This document shows positions 57,813 to 64,000 of a stretch of 64,000 nucleotides of DNA, one piece after another. The DNA comes from an uncultured Candidatus Saccharibacteria bacterium. GTDB lineage: Bacteria; Patescibacteriota; Saccharimonadia; Saccharimonadales; Saccharimonadaceae. The DNA lies in the NCBI GenBank assembly GCA_947428935.1, contig CANENS010000005.1:1-64000 (forward strand), given 5' to 3'. Within the stretch, counting starts at the first letter, position 1. The number at the start of each line of letters is the position of its first letter. Both the position numbers and the translations under genes were made by a program. Under the pieces are notes generated by a model, which ran no database searches, had not been told where the DNA came from, and was given only the letters and a program-made list of their open reading frames with translations.

Positions 57813-58769
57813 CTAGTTCCCTTTTGGCTTGAAGAAATCGGTGAATTCGCCCGGAATCGGAGACTCAAAAACCTTACGTTGATTAGTGGGATCGCCCGGA
57901 ATGGTAATCTCCAGGCTGCCAGCGTGCAGAAAAAGCCTAATGCGCGGTTTTGGCGTGAGATTATGCTTATCCTCTCGGTCTGAGTTTTGTAGCTGACGGT
58001 ACTTTTCGCTACCATAAACTACGTCTCCTACGATTGGTGTACCGAGATGCTTAAGATGGACGCGTAATTGATGGGTGCGGCCAGTTTTCGGCTTTAGCTC
58101 GAGCAAGCTGTATTTATCGTTACTAGTAAGTACTCGGTAATAAGTCTGAGCGGGTTTGCCGTTTTGGTCGACTTGGAAAGTGGTGGGGTGCTTCAAATTG
58201 CGGGCGATCGGCAGATCGATGACGGCTTCATCGTGCTTCGGGCGGCCTTCCACGATGGCATAATAAGTTTTGTGCGTCTTGCGGTCTTGGAATTGCTTGC
58301 GCAGCATAGATTGAGTTTCGGGGTTTTTAGCTAGAATTACGACGCCGCTAGTATCGCGATCGAGCCGGTGCACCAATAAGCCGTAATCTTCCAGCGTCGG
58401 TTCAGGGCAATATTCGCCTTTAGCCATAGAAAGTAGCCCGGCCGGCTTGTCGAGCACGATGACGTTCTCGTCTTCGTAAATTACCGGCGGCGCTACGTTT
58501 TTGATGCTTGTTTCTGGCACGGTGAGCTTAATTTTAGTATCTGGCGCAACTAAGGCATTCGGTTTTTTGACGGTTTTGCCGTCGGCCTTGACATAACCAG
58601 CTTTGGTGAACTTTTGCAAGCTTGAGCGGTTATAATCGGGATATTGCTGAACTAATAGATGATCAAGGCGCACTTTTGTGGGGGCTGTTTCTTCTTTTTT
58701 GATTTCGGTGTCGCCATTAATTACTCGCGAAAGGTCTGGTTTGCTAAATTTTTTTCCGGTGATAATCAT
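57813..58769 (-). CDS. RluA family pseudouridine synthase
   Basis: A 318-residue enzyme with an N-terminal S4 domain (about 30-85; RLDHLLVQQYPDYNRSSLQK) and the catalytic domain with HRLDRDTSGVVILAK, whose Asp is the nucleophile. KPKTGRTHQLRVHL and GDVVYG are further family motifs. It modifies uridine in rRNA or tRNA; the exact site is not predictable. It sits 10 bases past trpS. Confidence 0.92.
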   Translation of the reverse strand: MIITGKKFSKPDLSRVINGDTEIKKEETAPTKVRLDHLLVQQYPDYNRSSLQKFTKAGYVKADGKTVKKPNALVAPDTKIKLTVPETSIKNVAPPVIYEDENVIVLDKPAGLLSMAKGEYCPEPTLEDYGLLVHRLDRDTSGVVILAKNPETQSMLRKQFQDRKTHKTYYAIVEGRPKHDEAVIDLPIARNLKHPTTFQVDQNGKPAQTYYRVLTSNDKYSLLELKPKTGRTHQLRVHLKHLGTPIVGDVVYGSEKYRQLQNSDREDKHNLTPKPRIRLFLHAGSLEITIPGDPTNQRKVFESPIPGEFTDFFKPKGN

Positions 58770-58779
58770 GGGTAGCTCC

Positions 58780-59799
58780 TTATCTGAGGTGAAAGACCTG
58801 TTGAACTTCGGTTAATTTTCGATTAGCGATACTATTAGCATATTCTTCGCCATTCTCCAACAGCTCGAAGATGGTTTCGTCTTTAATCTCGGCCAATTTG
58901 CTTTGAAAATCGGTCAAGAAAGTACTGACGCTAGTCGCAACTTTTTGCTTGAGATCGCCGTAATGATTTTCCCCGGCCCAAGTTGAAATTACTTCTTGTA
59001 GCGGTAAGTCATTGACTAAAGCTTCGATTTGAAGTAAATTGCTGATTCCTGGCTGGTTAAACATGTCGAACTGGATTTTGGCGAGCGAATCGGTAGTGGC
59101 GGACATAATTTTCTTGATGGCGACTTCTGGCGCATCATTCATCATAATGCGGCTATTCGGTGCGGCGCTGGATTTGCTCATTTTTTTCTCTGGGTTTTGT
59201 AGATCGCGAATTCGGATGCCGCCATCAACTTCCATGAATTTAGCTTGGTCCCTCGGTTCAGCTGGCAGCACGAAAATCTCTCCGAAGCGTTTATTGAATT
59301 TTTCGCCGAGCCGGCGAGTTAACTCGAGATGCTGGAATTGATCTTCGCCGACCGGCACGAATTCAGCATCATATAACAATATATCAGCCGCCATGAGCAC
59401 GGGGTAGTCGAAAATGCCGACGTTGACGCTTTCCCTGCCTTCGCTCTTGTCCTTATATTGAGTCATACGATTCAGCTCGCCCATGGTTGCAATGCAGTTC
59501 AAGATCCAGCAAAGCTCAGAATGCGCTGGGACGCGAGATTGACGATAAAAATGGATATTTTGATTAATTTTTAAACCAGCAGCCAGGTAGTATTTTAGGG
59601 ATGTGACTAAATTTTGCTGCAATTCCCCGTCGATCTCCGAGATAATGGAATGCAAATCGGGTACGAAAATATTGATATGCATATCAGCGCTGTGGGCGTT
59701 GGCAAGCCGCACCATTGGTAGTAGTGCGCCGAGGAAATTCCCGAGCGTTAGCTCGTTATTTACTCGTAGTCCGGTAAGAATAGTTTTTTGGCGTGTCAT
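58780..59799 (-). CDS. trpS: Tryptophanyl-tRNA synthetase
   Basis: A 339-residue class I synthetase. The HIGH-equivalent segment is LTLGNFLGALLP, the KMSKS loop is KKMSKSSAAPNS, and VLMAADILLYDAEFVPVGED is typical of TrpRS. It charges tRNA-Trp, whose gene is also in this window. It begins behind AAAAAGGAAA and heads a trpS-rluA-holB string. Confidence 0.96.
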   Translation of the reverse strand: MTRQKTILTGLRVNNELTLGNFLGALLPMVRLANAHSADMHINIFVPDLHSIISEIDGELQQNLVTSLKYYLAAGLKINQNIHFYRQSRVPAHSELCWILNCIATMGELNRMTQYKDKSEGRESVNVGIFDYPVLMAADILLYDAEFVPVGEDQFQHLELTRRLGEKFNKRFGEIFVLPAEPRDQAKFMEVDGGIRIRDLQNPEKKMSKSSAAPNSRIMMNDAPEVAIKKIMSATTDSLAKIQFDMFNQPGISNLLQIEALVNDLPLQEVISTWAGENHYGDLKQKVATSVSTFLTDFQSKLAEIKDETIFELLENGEEYANSIANRKLTEVQQVFHLR

Positions 59800-59988
59800 T
59801 TGATTTCCTTTTTAGCTAAGTACCTTGTTGAGAAAACAGTAACGCCAACGGAATTGATATATCTGATTATACATATCATCATTATACTGGATTTTGGGTA
59901 TTTTTGCTATTTTGAGCGGTATTTTGGGTTATTTTGAACTGATTTTTAGCTTTTCTTGGTAAAAAGTCAAGAAAAAAGGGTGGTTCTA

Positions 59989-60028
59989 TTGACTTTTTAC
60001 GTAGAGTGTGCTATAATGGAAAGGTAGG
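59989..60028 (+). promoter_or_regulatory. Recurring promoter, copy 8 (before an unknown gene)
   Basis: TTGACT, 17-bp spacer ending GTGTGC, TATAAT, TAGG seven bases later. The RNA would open with TAGG followed at once by a stem-loop (CTCACGA with TCGTGAG, about 60029-60050). Confidence 0.85.
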
Positions 60029-60089
60029 CTCACGAAATTTGTCTCGTGAGTGCACATTTTGGTTCTCCATCTATCAGGGAGGTGATCTT

Positions 60090-60740
60090 ATGGAGAAAAA
60101 ATCAAATCTGTTAGACCTTAACCTTAAGTATCAGGACTTGCTCTGGCGAATTGTTGGTGCAATGCGCAGGCGAGCGCGGAATGTACCTGCTTTCAGGGAT
60201 AGCCACAACGGCTGTATCAGAATCACAATCGTACCACTGTCTCGCATTGCTGATGAATGGTTGGGCGGGCTGAACGACTACCGCCGCGGACATTTAGGTA
60301 TGGAAATTGTGGATACCTGTGAACGGGAGTTTGTCTTCAAGATTGACCCTCGAGGTAGCCACACGATTCAATGTGTTTGCGAAGATGGGCATACTGAGCC
60401 GGTAAACTGCTATGGCTACTCGGCTCTCAAGACAGCGTGGGCATCCTGGAAAAGGAAGATGAGGAAATCTTTCGGTGAACCATATATGCGGTATTTCACC
60501 GAGGAGAATGGCTGGTCGATGCACGATGGCTCCGTTTATACTACTATTACGCTGGACGGAGAGGACTTTATCCGGCTTTATGTCTGTACTTCGGGTGCAG
60601 AGTCAAGCGAGGATAAAGAATGCTCGCTGGCTGGTATCTTGGAGGCTCAGGAATGTTTCGTGCATTATGGCGACAGGGTAAAATTCAGCCCCTACATTAA
60701 CCCCAAGAGATCTCCGTTGGAGCAGGTTTGGTGCGACTAG
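60090..60740 (+). CDS. Protein of unknown function
   Basis: A 216-residue soluble protein, not recognised. It has no signal peptide or membrane span, five Cys residues and many aromatic residues; the middle contains WASWKRKMRKSFGEPYMRYF. The start is the ATG at 60090 behind GGGAGGTG. It is driven by one of the recurring promoters and ends before a good terminator, so it is a single-gene unit. Confidence 0.75.
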   Translation: MEKKSNLLDLNLKYQDLLWRIVGAMRRRARNVPAFRDSHNGCIRITIVPLSRIADEWLGGLNDYRRGHLGMEIVDTCEREFVFKIDPRGSHTIQCVCEDGHTEPVNCYGYSALKTAWASWKRKMRKSFGEPYMRYFTEENGWSMHDGSVYTTITLDGEDFIRLYVCTSGAESSEDKECSLAGILEAQECFVHYGDRVKFSPYINPKRSPLEQVWCD

Positions 60741-60761
60741 ATTGATCTCTAGTGAGAGTAG

Positions 60762-60789
60762 AACCCCGAGCTGAGAAAAACTCGGGGTT
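60762..60789 (+). terminator. Terminator of the unknown gene at 60090
   Basis: A 9-bp stem (AACCCCGAG with CTCGGGGTT), 22 bases past the stop. Confidence 0.8.
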
Positions 60790-60884
60790 TGAAAATATGA
60801 TATAGGGCAAGAGTTTAAGATTATCGATTGATGTACGTTCGGATTTTTATAAATTTGAAAAAAGTATGCTATAATAAGCGTAGA

Positions 60885-60961
60885 GGGGTATTAGCTCAGT
60901 TGGCTAGAGCGCTTCAATGGCATTGAAGAGGTCATGAGTTCGAGTCTCATATACTCCACCA
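60885..60961 (+). tRNA. tRNA-Ala (GGC anticodon)
   Basis: Acceptor GGGGTAT with ATACTCC, anticodon loop ATGGCAT with GGC, T-loop TTCGAGT, encoded CCA. A TATGCTATAAT promoter lies just upstream (about 60866-60876). Confidence 0.93.
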
Positions 60962-61036
60962 GGATTTGAAATTGTTGAAAATGTCTTTTGTAATATGTTG
61001 CGAATGATATTTTTGTTTGATATAATATAAATATGG
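60955..61036 (+). repeat. Left copy of a degraded direct repeat, starting in tRNA-Ala
   Basis: From TCCACCA, the end of the tRNA, through a TATAAT promoter it matches 63173-63255 at roughly three quarters of positions by eye (TTGAAATTGTTGAAAAT, CTTTTGT, TGTTGC, ATATTTTTTGTTTG shared or nearly so). The copies bracket the Fic operon. Confidence 0.75.
61021..61026 (+). promoter_or_regulatory. -10 of the Fic operon, leaderless
   Basis: TATAAT ends six bases before the antitoxin ATG at 61033. No Shine-Dalgarno sequence is present. Confidence 0.55.
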
Positions 61037-61197
61037 AAGGCAGAAAAGAAAAAGTAAAACAGGCAATTGCTAACGAAAAATTAGAAGGGCTAAATATTTC
61101 TAAAAACACAAGAGAAACTCTTGATGAATATATAGCTGGCAAGATCTCTGCAAAAGAAGCAGCTCAGCAAGTATACGATCGCTACGGAGTAAAATAG
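61033..61197 (+). CDS. VbhA-like antitoxin
   Basis: A 54-residue protein. It matches the VbhA/FicA antitoxin fold: a first helix with the inhibitory motif (ANEKLEGL, where the consensus is S/TxxxEG; here Asn stands for Ser/Thr), then ISKNTRETLDEYIAGKISAK, with the typical YIAGKIS turn. Such proteins block the ATP site of class I Fic enzymes by a glutamate. Its TAG stop overlaps the GTG of the Fic gene by one base. Confidence 0.8.
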   Translation: MEGRKEKVKQAIANEKLEGLNISKNTRETLDEYIAGKISAKEAAQQVYDRYGVK

Positions 61198-61781
61198 TGT
61201 CAGAATTCGTCGATCCATACATTGACCCGAAAACTGGCATTTTACGAAATCTAGTTGGAGCGACAACTTATCCAGAACTACGAAAGGCGGAGGGTGATAT
61301 TGTTACGCTTTCTGAGATTTCTCTAGACGACATCCCACATACTGTGGATTTAGTTGAATTACAGGAAATCCATAAAAGGTTATTTAGCAAAATCTATGAC
61401 TGGGCGGGAGAGTTGCGAACGGTTAATATTCGCAAAGGAAGCGAAGAGTATTTCTTAGATTATATTTATTTAGAAAACGGAGCTAAATTTGTTTTTGAGA
61501 AATTATCTAAAGAAAACCATTTGCAAGGGTTAAAGCGGAAAGAGTTCATTAAACGTTTAGCTTATTTTTATGAACAATTAAATTTTATTCACCCATTTCG
61601 CGAAGGCAATGGTCGCACGCAAAGAATATTTTGGCAAATAATTGCAAACAAAGCAGGATATAAAATCGACTGGAGCAAAGTTGTTGGCGAAGAATTAGAT
61701 AGTGCATCTTTAATCGGTAGGACCGAAAATAATCTTGAGCCGCTGGAAATAATGTTTAAGAAGATTGTGGATTTGAATTGA
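61197..61781 (+). CDS. Fic family toxin (AMP-transferase)
   Basis: A 194-residue class I Fic protein. The active motif HPFREGNGRTQR (about 134-145) is complete, with His as base and Asn and both Arg present; RIFWQIIANKAGY follows. Such enzymes transfer AMP, or another nucleotide part, to a hydroxyl of a target; FicT proteins act on DNA gyrase and topoisomerase IV. GTG start overlapping the antitoxin stop; the TGA overlaps the next ATG. GC content is visibly lower than in the core genes. Confidence 0.92.
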   Translation: MSEFVDPYIDPKTGILRNLVGATTYPELRKAEGDIVTLSEISLDDIPHTVDLVELQEIHKRLFSKIYDWAGELRTVNIRKGSEEYFLDYIYLENGAKFVFEKLSKENHLQGLKRKEFIKRLAYFYEQLNFIHPFREGNGRTQRIFWQIIANKAGYKIDWSKVVGEELDSASLIGRTENNLEPLEIMFKKIVDLN

Positions 61782-63031
61782 TGGTAGATATAGACTCGTA
61801 TCTTACGACAATAGACAACGATAAACAAATACAAGAAAAACTTAAACTACTAGCCGATGACGTCTTTAATAATAACGAGTTTTTATCTTGCATACAGCCC
61901 GTAGAAAATACCTACTTTTCGGGGCTCGTAGATCTCTTAGGGGCAATCATAAGACAACATAAAGATATTTTTCTCAATAAGAATGCTAAAAGTGCTACCT
62001 CAAGAATTAATTATCAACACCTGTATAGCATATCCGAGTGCAATAATGAAGACGATTCTACATATCGTTTAGCGAGTAACATAATAATTTGTCTAGCTAA
62101 TGAAAAACAAAAACATAATGAAGATTATATAAGGCAGTTATTGACTAATGATTTAGATTTTTTACCATCTAATTTAGATATACCAGTATCAAAGGACGGC
62201 CTAATTGATATTTCAGAACCATCTAACAAACTAGAGCTACTTGATCATGCTATGAGAATAGCGGACGGCCGTAGAATTTATTTACATCAGTTCTTAAGAC
62301 GTCACTTCAGTTCGAATTTTGTTGATACACCAAAAATATTAAGCTCTGCTATACAACAAGGGCTAAGAGTGGAGGTAAGGGTAGATCCATTTCGTATTGG
62401 AAGTATGTCGCGCTATCATAATATTATGGAATGCGACGCTTGGTTTGGGCCAAGATTTAAACAACAACTTCTTGATTCTAGGGATAAAATTGAAAAAGTT
62501 ACCATACATCATTTTAGCGGTGACGATCCTAGAGAGAAAAAATATAATCACTATACCACTATTTTTCGCACGTCAATGCTTGACTTTAATAAAGGGTTTA
62601 GGCAATTTTTTGTAGAAGAATATCCTCCATATTTGGATTGGACGCAATCTCCTATGGCCGGAGTTGGTGAAAAACATGTCATTCAACGTTTTGCACATTT
62701 TGTATATGATCAAAACAATGGAAATTTCGAGCATATTGATTGTGCAGTAAGGATCTTTAGCCGAAAAGAGTATGATATATGTTATAAAATGGTAAATCAT
62801 AGCAATGATCCTGGAAGAAAAATCGGAAAAAGATTTAAACTGTTTAAAATATCTGGTGGAGGAGATCTCGCACTAATTGAACGATGTCTGTATGTTTTCT
62901 TCAGAAGTAATATTCATTTAGTAGAATATTTTCATAATTTAAATTTTTCCGGTGCAATAGAATGGTTTGAAAAGAAAGAGACGGAGAGAGTAACGCTTGT
63001 CGAGAAGTATAATCGGCGTTGCCCATATTGA
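61781..63031 (+). CDS. Unknown third gene of the Fic operon
   Basis: A 416-residue soluble protein, not recognised. No signal peptide or span. Notable stretches are GRRIYLHQFLRRHFSS (about 165-180), RVEVRVDPFRIGSMSRYHNI, DAWFGPRFKQQLLDS and a His-rich KVTIHHFSGDD. The start overlaps the Fic stop as TGATG, so it is translated together with the toxin. Composition is AT-rich like the Fic gene. It could be a modifier, a second effector or a defence component; the sequence does not decide. Confidence 0.7.
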   Translation: MVDIDSYLTTIDNDKQIQEKLKLLADDVFNNNEFLSCIQPVENTYFSGLVDLLGAIIRQHKDIFLNKNAKSATSRINYQHLYSISECNNEDDSTYRLASNIIICLANEKQKHNEDYIRQLLTNDLDFLPSNLDIPVSKDGLIDISEPSNKLELLDHAMRIADGRRIYLHQFLRRHFSSNFVDTPKILSSAIQQGLRVEVRVDPFRIGSMSRYHNIMECDAWFGPRFKQQLLDSRDKIEKVTIHHFSGDDPREKKYNHYTTIFRTSMLDFNKGFRQFFVEEYPPYLDWTQSPMAGVGEKHVIQRFAHFVYDQNNGNFEHIDCAVRIFSRKEYDICYKMVNHSNDPGRKIGKRFKLFKISGGGDLALIERCLYVFFRSNIHLVEYFHNLNFSGAIEWFEKKETERVTLVEKYNRRCPY

Positions 63032-63369
63032 AGTATCCTACTTATGTAATAAATCTTATTACTTTACGCTAATCTCTTCCATAAATAAAACTACTCCTAT
63101 CATAAGCAAAATATATTGGATTACCACTCAGTAGCTCACCCTCAATAGCAGTTCTAACTTCCTGCACTGTGGTCCACCATAGTTGAAATTGTTGAAAATA
63201 TCTTTTGTGGTGTGTTGCAGAAGATATTTTTTGTTTGGTATAATATGAACATAGGATAATAAAAAGTGATAAGCTTAAGAAGCAGATTTTTCAGTTTTTG
63301 AAGGGGCTGTTTAGATGTGATTTATATAGAAAATAGCGATAGGAATAATAATTGTGGAAGTTTTAGAGT
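63032..63369. other. Gap after the Fic operon, with the right repeat
   Basis: No gene is seen. The right copy of the direct repeat (63173-63255) fills the middle; its TATAAT at 63239-63244 probably drives the next gene after a leader of about 120 bases. Confidence 0.6.
63173..63255 (+). repeat. Right copy of the degraded direct repeat
   Basis: It starts with TCCACCA, like the tRNA-Ala end, though no tRNA precedes it here. It follows the Fic operon by 141 bases and carries a promoter -10 like the left copy. Confidence 0.75.
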
Positions 63370-64000
63370 ATGACCAATAACAAATCAGCCGGTGGTTTCT
63401 TGCTTGGTGTTCTGGTCCTGCTTTTAGTTTTGTGGGTTTTGAAAGGATTTTTGTTTCCGCCGAAGATTCCGGCTCCGCAGCTGCAAATTTCCTTTGCAGC
63501 GGACTATCCTGGCGAAGATTTTTCGGAATTTGATGACTCGTCGCGAGTAATAGTGACGGATCGGGTAATGCATCGCGGTGGCGAAGAAGGAATCTTTTTT
63601 GGCGCGAGCGTAGAAATTGCGGTGACGCCGCTGGAGGCTTGGCAGAAAAAGGCGGATGCGCATTTGAAAATTATTGCCGAAGACGGAACGGAAAAAGCAG
63701 AAAAAATGGATGGTAGTGGTAAGGTTTGGATTCACGCACGGGATTTAGAATATGGTGAGAATAAAATGCGGATCGTGGCGGAGAATGTTAGTGGCGCGGC
63801 GACGAAAGAATTAATCATTCAGAAAGTAACTCTTGAATCGGTTTGTCTAGATAATGAGAAATATAAAAGTGATTCAGCATGTGATGATTTTTATGAAGAC
63901 GAAACGCCGGTGGATCTGAGCACGCCGAGCTCGGATCCTAATCCCAATTCCGACTCTCAAATTCCAGTTATGAATCAATGTATTCATTATGAAAATGGCG
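63370..64000 (+). CDS. Membrane-anchored exported protein, cut by the window end
   Basis: At least 210 codons from an ATG at 63370, running off the window with no stop. One N-terminal span (about 8-30) is followed by an outward acidic region with a beta-rich pattern (FGASVEIAVTPLEAW, KIIAEDGTEK, RIVAENVSGAA), possibly an Ig-like or Big-type module. A Ser/Pro/Asp-rich linker follows. Function unknown. Confidence 0.7.
   Translation, partial: MTNNKSAGGFLLGVLVLLLVLWVLKGFLFPPKIPAPQLQISFAADYPGEDFSEFDDSSRVIVTDRVMHRGGEEGIFFGASVEIAVTPLEAWQKKADAHLKIIAEDGTEKAEKMDGSGKVWIHARDLEYGENKMRIVAENVSGAATKELIIQKVTLESVCLDNEKYKSDSACDDFYEDETPVDLSTPSSDPNPNSDSQIPVMNQCIHYENG

Noticed and set aside
21475-61781. Recoding of TGA as glycine or tryptophan
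   Set aside because: TGA ends rplM and the Fic gene at the expected lengths, with direct overlaps to the next starts.

Overview
The window looks like a chromosomal segment of a Candidatus Saccharibacteria (TM7) member or a close Patescibacteria/CPR relative. The grounds are small, tightly packed genes; ribosomal-protein operons with no L30 gene between rpsE and rplO and no L29 gene between rplP and rpsQ; zinc-free forms of S14, L36 and L33; an arginine deiminase set; sortases; and several large secreted or anchored surface proteins. TGA is used as a stop (for example in rplM and the Fic gene), so the UGA-to-Gly code of Absconditabacteria and Gracilibacteria does not apply.

Layout. 0-9.5 kb: a BspA-like secreted protein, a perfect 211-bp inverted repeat enclosing a DUF2130 gene and a NUDIX gene, and a NERD gene behind a large fibro-slime/MucBP surface protein. 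9.5-14.3 kb: three genes (methyltransferase-like, 7TM-GAF, CAP domain) flanked by two unusual arrays of 21-bp units. 14.9-20.3 kb: class A beta-lactamase-like hydrolase, CapA-like protein, Ca/Na antiporter, sortase and a TetR-like regulator. 20.4-29.7 kb: recR, then rpsI-rplM-rplQ-rpoA-rpsD-rpsK-rpsM-rpmJ-infA, a sortase behind secY, and rplO-rpsE-rplR-rplF. 29.9-37.0 kb: an exported protein, a two-copy 36-nt repeat, a YfcC-type transporter, arginine deiminase, ornithine carbamoyltransferase and a protein with an RNA polymerase alpha-CTD-like end. 37.1-43.5 kb: rpsH-rpsN-rplE-rplX-rplN-rpsQ-rplP-rpsC-rplV-rpsS-rplB-rplW-rplD-rplC. The usual S10-spc order is therefore cut between rpsH and rplF, and the arginine catabolism genes sit in the cut.

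43.8-64 kb is accessory or mixed: a YgjP-like peptidase, a P-loop kinase, a NatA/NatB-like exporter, a zone of decayed and chimeric genes (48-50.5 kb) that includes a serine-recombinase tail, a DHH phosphoesterase, tRNA-Trp, a degenerate GH57 protein, rpmG, tRNA-Tyr, an oddly looped tRNA-Thr, a TPR protein, a frameshifted IPP-isomerase-like NUDIX gene, a delta-prime-like subunit, an RluA family enzyme, trpS, tRNA-Ala, and then an AT-rich VbhA/Fic/unknown three-gene operon bounded by degraded direct repeats.

How the parts fit: arginine is taken up by the YfcC-type carrier and converted by ArcA and the transcarbamylase to ornithine and carbamoyl phosphate. Surface proteins leave through SecY, which is co-directional with a sortase gene. 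A strikingly uniform promoter, TTGACT-17-TATAAT with an extended GTGTGC and a TAGG box at a fixed 7-nt distance in all copies but one, recurs at eight places, mostly before lineage-specific genes or facing the ends of opposing genes. The best candidates for something undescribed are the 21-bp arrays, the promoter family with its orphan copies, the perfect inverted repeat, and the Fic operon with its unknown third gene.
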